Assembly (NCBI GenBank): GCA_037042185.1
Contig: JAXQJY010000029.1
Coordinates: forward strand, 372,001-436,000
Origin: Sordariomycetes sp. S80-01Y
Lineage: Eukaryota > Ascomycota > Sordariomycetes
Direction: 5' to 3'
DNA: 64,000 bases
Made by a program: the position numbers and the translations under genes. This document shows, piece after piece, positions 1 through 8,770 of the stretch; the stretch's first letter is position 1; the number at the start of each line of letters is the position of its first letter. A model generated the notes under the pieces. The model had not been told where the DNA came from. It did not search any database and saw only the letters and a program-made list of their open reading frames with translations.

Positions 1-1353
1 TCGGGAACTGCCGACATCTGAAACAATCGCCCCTTACCACCGCTTTGCGGCACCCCATCTCCCGGACTGTGGCAATGCGGCTGCCCATGCGCATACGGGT
101 ATAGTAGCCCATCAGATATGTTTAGACTGAGAGAACTCTCATAACCTTCATGCATGAAACTGGATGACAGAGGTATCAAAGATGTGGAGAAATCACACAT
201 CTTGACATCAATAGTCTGGCACCTTGACCACATTTTCTTAAGACTAACTGATAGGCACTCTAATTACTTACTTAACACACAATCCGCTCGAAAGCTTTTG
301 TTGAAACCTGCTATTGACAATGAATTGAACATTTGTATGAGTCTAAGTTATTCCAGAATCGTCATTACTCCTGTTAGAATAGATGCACTTCCTCGGCATT
401 TGTGGTTGTGTGGGCAATTTGATAATCAGCATGATCACAGCCCCCGAGATTGGCGCTCCTTCAGTCCCATTATAGTGCTCAGTCAGCCCGCCACTAGGAT
501 CAGTCGATCCCCTTCCAGCGTGCAGCCTTGAGACAGAGATCAACAGTGTCACTTTCTGTGACACGGATCCTACCGCGAGCTACTCGATATGGAAAACACC
601 GTCCAATGTGATACAGCCGGGTGGACTGAACCCTGGCTGGGAACGAGCTTCACCTCTCCCACTCCTTCTTTTCGCATGGCACAAGCCGGATGATAACACC
701 CTCTACGATGAAACCGCAGATGAGGACCACAGCCGAAGACCCAACAAGTAGGCTGAAGGATCCTATCACTTGCTATGCAGGTGGCGATCGCAGGATCCGT
801 GATGCGCTCTAGAACTTTTGCTATACCACTAGTAGCTGGCCTCGAGCCATCTTTACTCGAAGGAATAAAGCGCATGTCGAATTCAACTCCTAAGGAAGAC
901 TTGCCTAGCTCAAGTTAGCACAGTATACGAAGCAGGCACTTGATGCATTTCAAATCAAAATCAACGATGGCTTGATGAATCCTGAAATGATATGTCAACC
1001 ACAACCCTACGTGCATAATCCCGGGAGAGGTAGGATTCAGTCCCCATTTTTCACTCTGTACAATCAAATCCCAAAGTACGATAGACCTATGAACGGCTTA
1101 GATTAGGTCATAGAAGTATCGGTGAGGCACGGTGAAGACTGTGCGTCTGACAGCGGAAGCACTGCCGACAACACGGCCGTGCATGACTTTTCTCGAAGGT
1201 ATAAAGAGGCATCTTCATCAGCAGCCCAAGATACCGGGGGTTTTTAATACAGAGCAAACACAGCAGAGCAATCTTTACCCGCGCTTTTGATTAATCTTTC
1301 TAAAGCTACCAGCATCACCGCCCAAGTCACCTCGCTCAGATCCAGCCGTCAAA
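1..1353. other. Left-edge non-coding stretch
   Basis: No gene could be supported here. A reading frame on the minus strand begins with ATG at 112 and stays open for 37 codons to the left edge. It is rich in Arg and Gly and matches nothing I recognise; it could be the start of a gene lying outside the window. Around 650-770 on the minus strand there is a short hydrophobic stretch that could encode one membrane helix, but I could not connect it to a start codon. The last 150 bases are the promoter and leader of the secreted-protein gene that follows. Confidence 0.5.
1200..1205 (+). promoter_or_regulatory. TATA box of the small secreted protein gene
   Basis: A clean TATAAA followed by GAGGC lies about 150 bases before the ATG at 1354. 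The spacing fits a fungal TATA promoter with a leader of roughly 100-120 bases. TATA-driven genes in fungi are often conditionally expressed, which suits a secreted protein; that last point is inference. Confidence 0.6.
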
Positions 1354-2056
1354 ATGCGTTTCGCCAAGTTCACATCATCTCTGCTCACTGCGGTGACCCT
1401 GTTGGGCACCTCTGCTACAGCACAGCCCACAAAGCTGTCTAGGTAAGTTGGAGACTTCGAGAGGATTTGAGTCTCTTCCGGATAAATCGCTGACTAGCTC
1501 TAGCCGGGCCAACATCGCTCGAGATGAGGGCACCGATATGCTTGTGGAGCAGTGTGAGGCAGCAGCTGATTCGGGCCTCTTCGACCTGTTTGGACGAGAC
1601 AACAGCATCGTAGCTCGCGATTTTGTTGACATTGGTACTGAGGCATCCGGTCCTGCTGAGACGGAACTCGACACTGATGGCTTGGCCACCTGCCAAGGTA
1701 TTGCTGTCGTGGGAGAATACGAGGATGATGATAACGAGGGTGATGCTGTGTTCATGGCCCATGTTAGCGCTACCGACCAGACGCCTCTGAACACCTTGGT
1801 GGACAAGGTCAAGGCAGCCCAAGGCGCTGGCCTCGGCAACATCAAGATCACCGTGGTCTACTGTGACGCGGACAGCGTGCCTGAGGAGATGGCCGCCGCT
1901 GCTTCTGTCTTGAGCGGTCTCAACGACGGACTCTTTGCCAAGCTCGGCGAGATTTCCGACGCTTCAGTCACCGAAGAAAAGATCTCATGGGAGGAAACTG
2001 CCAAGCTTGAGATTGACGATGATGGCGAGATTTCTTTTGAAAAGAGGGAACTCTAG
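1354..2056 (+). CDS. Small secreted protein with a CheD/CNF-deamidase-like core
   Basis: Two exons, 1354-1442 and 1504-2056, give 213 residues. The first exon holds a signal peptide (MRFAKFTSSLLTAVTLLG...ATA) with likely cleavage near residue 23; the intron begins GTAAGT and ends CTCTAG. The mature part is acidic. Its centre has the pattern G-L-A-T-C-Q-G-I, then a 23-residue step to A-H-V, then a helix and the strand NIKITVVYCD. A Cys after a short loop followed by a His on the next strand is the layout of the CheD / cytotoxic necrotizing factor glutamine-deamidase fold. Secretion is well supported. The fold is an inference from spacing and predicted strands, not a database match. There is no zinc or disulfide pattern: only three cysteines are seen in the mature chain. 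It could equally be a lineage-specific secreted protein of unknown fold. The frame is intact. Confidence 0.8.
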
Positions 2057-2068
2057 GAAGGCTAGGCT

Positions 2069-2188
2069 CTAGCTTCTCCATGGGCCTTGGCTTCGACCAC
2101 GACTGGATTGTGGGAGACTTTGAGAAGCCGAGTGCTGGCTTCTTCATGACCCTAGCTTTGATCACGACTGGTTCGTGGGACGGACTTT
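2069..2188 (+). repeat. Imperfect tandem duplication of about 53 bp, RIP-like differences
   Basis: The block beginning CTAGCTTCTCCATG at 2069 is repeated at 2135 as CTGGCTTCTTCATG. Both copies continue into CACGACTGG and then GTGGGA. Several of the differences are C/T or G/A exchanges, as expected from repeat-induced point mutation or cytosine deamination, with one single-base length difference. It sits just after the stop codon of the secreted-protein gene, so it is probably in its 3' untranslated region. Confidence 0.6.
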
Positions 2189-2650
2189 AGACTTAGATTG
2201 TTCTCGAAGGACATGTACTATGAGTCGTAAGATAATATTATACAGAACTGTACGCTCAACATAATGTTCTTAAGATTTTGATCGAATGATATGTTTGCAC
2301 CAGCCAGACTGCCTAGTCTGTAGTTTTCTTGACTATCCTAGATGAGGAGTCAACGGTACCTAGAATGCTACATCATCTTAGACCATGTCAGGTCGCAGGT
2401 TAAGCCTCCACCTTGTCCCAATATTCCTCGGTTTCCGATGATTGAATCTGGAATTTGGGAAGAGGCACGAAATCAAATGAATTTTCATGTTCCATAATTA
2501 CAGACCTCTCCGGCTTCCGATTACACGGTCTTTGCGCTCGGACAGTCACTCCCCGAACGGCTGGGCTTAAGTGTGGGAAAAGTATGGGGACGCTCGGCAA
2601 CTCACTCTCCGAAGCCCACCACCGGCGCATTCCCGCGGGAGCACGACGCC

Positions 2651-2660
2651 TATACATAAA
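2651..2660 (+). promoter_or_regulatory. TATA box of the FAD-dependent dehydrogenase gene
   Basis: TATACATAAA lies about 75 bases before the ATG, followed by a C- and A-rich leader ending CAGCACAATGG. The distance suits a fungal core promoter with a short leader. Confidence 0.5.
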
Positions 2661-2733
2661 GCCACCACGCCAGCAATATCCCATCAATCTTCACCCCCTT
2701 TTCAACTTTTGACAAATACACTGAGACAGCACA

Positions 2734-4299
2734 ATGGCTCCACCAGCTGCCTGCGACGTGCTCGTGGTTGGGAGCGGCAACGCCGGCTTCTCGGCCGCCC
2801 TGTCCGCCGCCCAGTCAGGGGCCAAGAACATCCTCCTGATCGACAAGTGCCCCGAAGACTGGGCTGGCGGGAACTCATACTTCACCGCTGGAGCCTATCG
2901 TATCGCCCACAACGGCCTGTCGGAGATCTTGCCGCTGGTGGAGAATGTGCCTCCTGAGCAAGCGAAGCTGATTGACCTTCCGGCTTACACCAAGGATGAC
3001 TTCCTGAACGACTTTGAAAGAGTCTGCGGTGGGAGGTCGGACAAAGCGCTGAGCACGACACTGGTCAGCGAGAGTGGTGCGGCCATCAAGTGGCTGAAGG
3101 AGAACGGCGTAAGGTTCTGGTTGAGTTTCAACCGTCAGGCCTACGAGGTGGAGGGACGCATCAAATTCTGGGGCGGATTGTGTCTAAGAACCCCTGATGG
3201 CGGCAAGAGTCTGATAGACGACCACAAAAAGATAGCAGTGAAGCACGGTGTGCGAACTTGCTACTCAACAGCCTTGACCGACTTAAGCCATGACGGCTCG
3301 TCGGTGACGGCGACGGTTGACTGCGCGGGCACGCGGCACGTCATCAGGGCTGGGGCCGTCATTCTCGCCGCCGGCGGCTTCGAAGCCAACTCAAGCATGA
3401 GAAGCCAGTACCTCGGTCCCGGATGGGACATGGCCTACGTCCGCGGCACACCTTACAACACGGGAGATGTGCTCAGCCTGGCGCTCAACAAGCTCGGCGC
3501 CCAACCGTACGGCAACTGGTCAGGCTGCCACTCCGTGGCTTGGGATGCGTCAGCGGGCGTCGATCCTCACACCGGCGACCGCCTCGCGAGCAACGAGTAC
3601 ACCAAGTCCGGCTACCCTCTGGGCCTGATGCTGAACGTCGACGGGCAGAGATTCGTAGACGAGGGTGTTGATCTGAGGAACTACACCTACGCCAAGTTCG
3701 GGAGGGCCATCCTGCAGCAGCCCGAGCATGTGGCCTTCCAAGTCTGGGACTCGCGGACCAGCGGCATGCTCAGGAGCGAGGAGTATCGTCCGGAGCGAGC
3801 GGAGCACATTGTCGGCGGGACGCTAGAAGAATTGGCCGAGGCTTGCTCTAAAAAGGGGCTGAGGAGCAAGGACGCCTTCGTCGAGACCATCAAGACTTAC
3901 AACGCGGCCGTTCAAGCTCATCGCGCGTCCAATCCCGGCCTTACCTTCGATCCAGCCGTCAAAGACGGCCTTGCCACGCAAGATCTTCCGCTAGCCAAGT
4001 CGAACTGGGCCCTCGAACTCAACAGCTCGCCCTATCTAGCCGTAAAGGTCACCTGCGGCGTTACCTTCACCTTTGGCGGGCTGAAGATCGATCCCGAGAC
4101 CACAGCAGTGCTGTCCAGGGTTAGTGGGAGAGAAATTCCGGGCGTTTACTGCTGCGGAGAGATGATGGGCGGTCTCTTCTACGGGAACTACCCGGGTGGT
4201 AGCGGGTTGACGAGCGGCACGGTGTTTGGGAGGAGAGCCGGTAAGGCGGCGGCTGAGAGGGTGAAAAGCGTGGGGAGAGCTGGTGGCTCGAGATTATGA
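2734..4299 (+). CDS. FAD-dependent dehydrogenase, tricarballylate dehydrogenase/fumarate reductase type
   Basis: A single exon of 521 residues. The N-terminus has the Rossmann dinucleotide motif DVLVVGSGNAGFSAALSAA (residues 9-27) followed by the acidic end of strand 2 (LLIDK), so FAD binding is clear. The body matches the FAD_binding_2 family: AAGGFEANSSM in the middle, and near the C-terminus TFGGLKIDPETTAVL followed by GVYCCGEMMGGLFYGNYPGGSGL, the closing FAD contact of fumarate-reductase-like enzymes. Within this family the layout without a haem or FMN domain is that of TcuA/CobZ-like tricarballylate dehydrogenases, which oxidise tricarballylate to cis-aconitate in bacteria. The fungal substrate is not known. 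No signal peptide is seen, so it is probably cytosolic. The ATG context is good and the frame is intact. Confidence 0.9.
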   Translation: MAPPAACDVLVVGSGNAGFSAALSAAQSGAKNILLIDKCPEDWAGGNSYFTAGAYRIAHNGLSEILPLVENVPPEQAKLIDLPAYTKDDFLNDFERVCGGRSDKALSTTLVSESGAAIKWLKENGVRFWLSFNRQAYEVEGRIKFWGGLCLRTPDGGKSLIDDHKKIAVKHGVRTCYSTALTDLSHDGSSVTATVDCAGTRHVIRAGAVILAAGGFEANSSMRSQYLGPGWDMAYVRGTPYNTGDVLSLALNKLGAQPYGNWSGCHSVAWDASAGVDPHTGDRLASNEYTKSGYPLGLMLNVDGQRFVDEGVDLRNYTYAKFGRAILQQPEHVAFQVWDSRTSGMLRSEEYRPERAEHIVGGTLEELAEACSKKGLRSKDAFVETIKTYNAAVQAHRASNPGLTFDPAVKDGLATQDLPLAKSNWALELNSSPYLAVKVTCGVTFTFGGLKIDPETTAVLSRVSGREIPGVYCCGEMMGGLFYGNYPGGSGLTSGTVFGRRAGKAAAERVKSVGRAGGSRL

Positions 4300-4468
4300 G
4301 ACGGTCTCGCATCGATAGAAGGATCAAGGAAGTTGAAATAGACGTGTATTCATTAGCGCGCTTTGAGATGTTCTATACAGCAACCAGCATACTACAGACA
4401 AGTGACCCTACCCAATGAAAGGAATAATTAATGCCGTATTGTTGTAATCATGTCTCGTGATCTTACCC

Positions 4469-6595
4469 TCAGGGCGTTCCGTAGCCAGAATCAGACGAGT
4501 TCTTCTTCTTGTGATCTTTCTTCTCCTCCTTCTTATCCTCGGTGCTCTCCGCACCGTCGTCCGTCTTGCTCTCGCCTGGCTTTTTCTCACACTGGTCCTC
4601 GGCTGTCTCATCGGTCTTGTCATCCTTCGACTCACCCTTAAGAGTCTTAGCCTCAGTCTCAGAGTCGCTCTCGCTGTCCGAATCACTTCCGCTCGCTCCC
4701 TCGCCATCGCTGTCACTATCGTCCTTGTCCTTCTTCCCGCCCTTCTTCTTATCCTTGGCCTTCCTGGCCTTTCTCTTGGCCTTCTTCCTCTCCTCTTTTC
4801 TCTTCTTCTTCGCCTCTTCCTTCTCCTTCTTGCGCCTCTCCTCGGCGTCGCGGACCTCCTTCTCCGCCTTCTCCTTGCGCGTGCGCTCGATCCAGCTGTC
4901 CACGTCTGCGATGGCGGCGAGAGGATCGCGCTTGTGCTTGAGCAGGAGCCCTTGGATCTCAGCGGGGGAGAATTCGTGCTCGGGTACCTTGGAGGCGAAG
5001 GTTGTTGCCAGCTCGTCGACCTTGTCGGTGGCAATCTTGCGCTCTACCGCTTCGGCCGCTTCGCGCTCGTCCTTCTCCTTGATCTCCTGGGGTGTTGCGA
5101 CTTTGTTGGCGTTGGCGTACTTCTCAGCTGGGGCCGCGGTATTTGACGGCTTCATGTCAGCGTTAACGGAGTCGAGGGAGTCGGAGCTGGAAGACTGCTT
5201 CACTCCAATCTTAGGCGTCACCTCGCCATCATATGGAGAGTAGATGGCTCGGAAGATGGATGAAGTCATGTAAGAGTCTGCGCGACCGAACTCGACAGTC
5301 ATGTCGACGCGTCCAGGGCGGATCAGGGCCTTGTCCAGCTTCTCGATATGGTTCGTCGTCATGATCAGCACGCGACCTTCCTGCGAGGCGACACCGTCCA
5401 GGATGTTGAGCAGCCCTGAGAGCGAAAGACGTCCAGTCAGTGGTGAGGTGGTCTTTGAGCCGGAGGGAGGCGGAGGCGCGACAACGGGAGTCTGCTCGTC
5501 GTTGCTGGTGTTGCTTCCATTTTCGCGGGTGTGTGTGAGGCCAGCGCTGTCAATGTCCTCCAGGAGGACGACGCAGCGACGCGGGAGGCTGGAGAAGAGA
5601 GAGGCCACATTCTCCTCGGTGGCCATTGGCGAACTCAGGCTGAGGATGTAGATGCGCATCTTGAAGTGACCGGCGAGCGCAAGACTCAGGGAACTCTTGC
5701 CCGTGCCAGGCGGACCGTGCAACAGATAGCCCCGGCGATAAGGGATGCCGCGGTTGGCGTACCATCGCCGGGTGGCAGGGTCGAGGTAGTCCTTGACGTC
5801 CTCGATGAGCTCGTTCTTTACATCTTGATTGAGAATAACGGTCGAAAAGGGTCGTGCAGAGCGAGCCATGCAGCGCTTCCAGTCCATGTCGCCTCCCTGG
5901 CCGTCGGTGGCACCGCGGTAGATGATGGTCTTGTGCTCATCCTTGGCCATGTGCTTCTGCCGGGCTTCCATGAGCAGGTCCTTGATGAGAGCCGGGCTAC
6001 GGCCGAAGCAAGAAATGTGAATTTCCTCCTTTTCAGAGGCCAGTAAGCTCCCCATGTTGGCGTCACGGTTCTCAGAGCGCTCAAAGATGAGAGGACGTCC
6101 ATGGAACCAGAAGACATGTTTGCCAAAACTGGGAGTGTACTGCAGCAGCTTCTTCTTGGTGGCTGGAGTGACGCCCCTCCATTCGCCATCGTCTTCATCA
6201 TCATCGTCATCTGCCCATAGCCGCCAGAGGAACCAGATTTTGGAGTTCAGGTTGGTGTTGGCGATGAAGCGGCGCGAGTTCTGCGAGAACTTCTGCGCCG
6301 CCACCCAGCCCATGACCATGTTGAAGATCTCATCGTCGGTGCGTATGCGCGCGGAGCACATGAGGTGCTTCTCCACGAAATCCCACACAGCCTGATAGAT
6401 GGAACCCCAGCACCACGACGCGCCGCACAGCAAAAGGATGACGGGGATGTAGATGTTTAGATCGACGCCAAGGTAGGCATGAACGGCCGAGGTGAAGACT
6501 GAGAAGCCCGGGATTAATATGTCCAGCATGGCGAACTGCTGAGGCGGATTTCTGGGCCCCCCTAAGGGATCTGACGTGCTGTTGTAGGTAGACAT
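4469..6595 (-). CDS. BCS1-like AAA ATPase with a long charged C-terminal tail
   Basis: A single exon of 708 residues. A hydrophobic segment (about 48-64) precedes the BCS1 N-terminal region, which includes GKHVFWFHGRPL. The AAA core has Walker A GPPGTGKS (about 294-301), Walker B CVVLLEDID (about 341-349), sensor-1 LIMTTNHIEKLD and the arginine-finger region RPGRVDM. Yeast BCS1 translocates the folded Rieske protein in the mitochondrial inner membrane. This protein is much longer than BCS1 (about 450 residues) and belongs to the expanded fungal set of BCS1-like ATPases, so the Rieske role should not be assumed. It has a Ser/Pro-rich insert of about 35 residues between Walker B and sensor 1. 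From about residue 590 it carries an extreme Lys/Glu tail, then Asp/Ser runs. A coiled or disordered interaction arm is likely. Confidence 0.9.
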   Translation of the reverse strand: MSTYNSTSDPLGGPRNPPQQFAMLDILIPGFSVFTSAVHAYLGVDLNIYIPVILLLCGASWCWGSIYQAVWDFVEKHLMCSARIRTDDEIFNMVMGWVAAQKFSQNSRRFIANTNLNSKIWFLWRLWADDDDDEDDGEWRGVTPATKKKLLQYTPSFGKHVFWFHGRPLIFERSENRDANMGSLLASEKEEIHISCFGRSPALIKDLLMEARQKHMAKDEHKTIIYRGATDGQGGDMDWKRCMARSARPFSTVILNQDVKNELIEDVKDYLDPATRRWYANRGIPYRRGYLLHGPPGTGKSSLSLALAGHFKMRIYILSLSSPMATEENVASLFSSLPRRCVVLLEDIDSAGLTHTRENGSNTSNDEQTPVVAPPPPSGSKTTSPLTGRLSLSGLLNILDGVASQEGRVLIMTTNHIEKLDKALIRPGRVDMTVEFGRADSYMTSSIFRAIYSPYDGEVTPKIGVKQSSSSDSLDSVNADMKPSNTAAPAEKYANANKVATPQEIKEKDEREAAEAVERKIATDKVDELATTFASKVPEHEFSPAEIQGLLLKHKRDPLAAIADVDSWIERTRKEKAEKEVRDAEERRKKEKEEAKKKRKEERKKAKRKARKAKDKKKGGKKDKDDSDSDGEGASGSDSDSESDSETEAKTLKGESKDDKTDETAEDQCEKKPGESKTDDGAESTEDKKEEKKDHKKKNSSDSGYGTP

Positions 6596-8188
6596 GGTGT
6601 AAGCGTCGATTCTGGGCCTAGAGGGAAGAAAGACACCAGATTGAATGGCGGAATGCGGAACAAAACAGAACAGTCTCGAAAAGAGAAAAGTTGGAAGAGA
6701 ACAGAACGCCTTATTCGGTAGGCAGAAACAACTCTCTTATACCGGAAACACACGTTGGGAGTCCTCGTCCGCATGTCATCAGGCATTGTCGGCGTCGTGC
6801 GCGGCAGACCAAGGCCAGTCGACAAGGCGTCCAGTTGCGCTGCACAGGAACCCGAGACTCGCTCACCCGCATATCTCAGATCCAGCGCAAACTGTACAAA
6901 GACCTTCGGCTGTCTAACTTGAACAGGCAACGCAGAAGGGGCGTCCAGCTACCCTGACCAGTCACGGCGGAGCAGACACTGGGGTGAATGGATGGCTGCT
7001 GATCGCTCATTTTTATCGGAGTCAACATGCAGCGCAGCAATCACCTGTCATTTACTGCAGCTCCCCACACCGGGCATGGAAGTGAAGGCGGCCAGAGCAC
7101 CACCAGCCCAGGTCGTGATCCTTGCCGCTCGTGTCCGACTGAGTCACCCGGGAGGGGGCTCTGCTCACGCACAGCGTGAAGTGTCGAGTCCAGCCCCGGG
7201 GCCCTGGACTCCTAGCGGATGCTGCCTGAATGCACGCTCGTCGGATCTCATCCTCGAGAGGGTGTCATCTTGACCTGTGATGGGGCACATGAGTGTGGTG
7301 GGGGACAGCGCAGTCCCTCCACGAAAACTGTAGGTCGCGAACCAATGGGCAGATCTGGTCAGCGGCGGCTCTTCGACGGGTTGACCCAGTACGGCAGACT
7401 CTATGTCTGGCGCATCTGCCGTCGCTGATGAGACAGGGACGCAGGGCGAGCGCCAAGTAGCCAGCCAAGTGACGCGCCATGACCTGTTGTGCTTCCCATC
7501 ACACCAGGCAATGTCGAAATAGTCCTCGTCGACGCCGAGCCGTGGCCCACGTCTTTGACAGTCTGCCTCACAGGGCTGAATTGGCCGGACCACTCACACG
7601 CCGCTAAATGCGTTTGACGTTGCATGGGGTCAAGCACCGCCCCCAGTCACCGGACAAAACCGTTTGCTGGCATGGGAGCAGCTTGCAGGTGTGGCTGAGG
7701 AAGACACTCGAAGAAAAGACGACTCGGGCCCCCAGTGTTTCATGCGTCATCGTATCGAACAGCTGCAGCAGTTTCAAGCGAGTCTTTCTCGTGGTCAAAC
7801 GTCAAATGTCATGATGCAGCTTGCTAATCACTGCTAGAGTAGTAAATATGTGGTATCATGAAGAGTCAAGCAATGTCCGACGGAAGCGCAATCATAGCAA
7901 TGATAGTTGCAGTTGGGATCCCGCAATGATTTAATTCTGAAAGTGGGTCGTTTAACTCCTATTCCAAACACAGTATAGATGCCCATTGAAACATTGTCTC
8001 CTCTCGCGCCCATTGAATGGTTCTGTCGCGTAACACGCTTCCCAGGGTTTCCGTCAAACACTTCTCCTGTCATCAACATATTCCGAAACATCACAGCGCA
8101 AAACGCCCCTTGCTTTATTACATTCATCAACCCGCGCTCGCTCGGCGCTGTCCGAGGACTTGCTACTTCACAGAACACAATTGTCACT
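6596..8188. other. Intergenic, 1.6 kb, no gene seen
   Basis: This holds the promoter of the BCS1-like gene and the 3' flank of the Ser/Pro-rich gene. Frames are short on both strands and have no consistent composition or splice-linked continuation. No repeat was recognised. Confidence 0.5.
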
Positions 8189-8770
8189 TCATCTACCCGG
8201 AGGACCGTTGCCTGGAGGAGGTGGACGAAATCCTGGTGGAGGGCCTGGCCTGCCATTGGGAACTGGTACCGGGCCCGGATGGTTCATTGGGGGGCGTGCA
8301 GCGCCGGCACCCGGCGGCATCATAGGGGGCGCTCCTGACATGGGCGGCATATGAGGTCTAGCTCCCGGCATGTTCGGTGGTGGCGGCCCAGGAACGGGAT
8401 GAACACCGGGTCTCGGAGGGCCTTGAGCTGCTGGGTGAACCGGTATGCCATATCGGGGACTGGACGCCCTCGAGCGTGAGGATGGCTTGTAGGTTTCGTC
8501 CACCCAGAAGCAGTACCTCTCGGGCTTTTCGGAACGTCCACTTTGCGAAAGGTAGTCGGGTGTCTCCCTAGTCACAACCCTGATCGTGTCGGAAGTTGGT
8601 CTTGCGCCTGCCATGTAAGCCAAGACGCGAACGGAGAAGCTGCTCCTGGACGGTATCCGTCTGTGTGTCTGGCTCCATACTGTGTCGGTAGAGCTGTTTG
8701 TGAAGCGACCCGAGCTCGACGACGAGGACGAAGAGCTCGAAGAGGAAGACGACCTGTGAGACCGTGTCAT
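8189..8770 (-). CDS. Small Ser-tract and proline-rich protein, unknown function
   Basis: A single exon of 193 residues starting MTRSHRSSSS; another ATG in frame 14 codons upstream (8812) is possible. Residues 7-20 form a pure serine run. The centre has an ordinary folded-looking composition, including VRVLAYMAGARPTSDTIRVV and ERYCFWVDETYKP. The last 90 residues are almost all Pro, Gly, Met and Arg (PPGP, MPPMSGAPPMMPPG), with polyproline stretches of the kind that bind WW or SH3 domains. No domain is recognised. The central block looks like real protein and the frame runs the whole length, which argues for a gene. Low-complexity ends make chance frames more likely, so confidence is moderate. 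It is isolated: the nearest start on the right is 3.2 kb away. Confidence 0.6.
   Translation of the reverse strand: MTRSHRSSSSSSSSSSSSSSGRFTNSSTDTVWSQTHRRIPSRSSFSVRVLAYMAGARPTSDTIRVVTRETPDYLSQSGRSEKPERYCFWVDETYKPSSRSRASSPRYGIPVHPAAQGPPRPGVHPVPGPPPPNMPGARPHMPPMSGAPPMMPPGAGAARPPMNHPGPVPVPNGRPGPPPGFRPPPPGNGPPGR

Larger units (their letters stand above)
2057..2733. other. Intergenic, with an imperfect tandem duplication
   Basis: This is the 3' flank of the secreted-protein gene and the promoter of the FAD enzyme. It contains a duplicated block of about 53 bases at 2069-2120 and 2135-2188 (listed separately). The rest is AT-richer than the flanking genes and holds no credible frame. Confidence 0.6.

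Noticed and set aside
570-875. A 101-codon minus-strand frame and a short hydrophobic stretch in another phase.
   Set aside because: A 54-base intron-like segment exists nearby, but it does not bring the start codon and the hydrophobic stretch into the same phase.
4457-5243. Long plus-strand frames (229 and 233 codons), very rich in Leu or Ser.
   Set aside because: They are antisense to the Lys/Glu-rich tail of the BCS1-like gene; the odd composition is the mirror of that bias.
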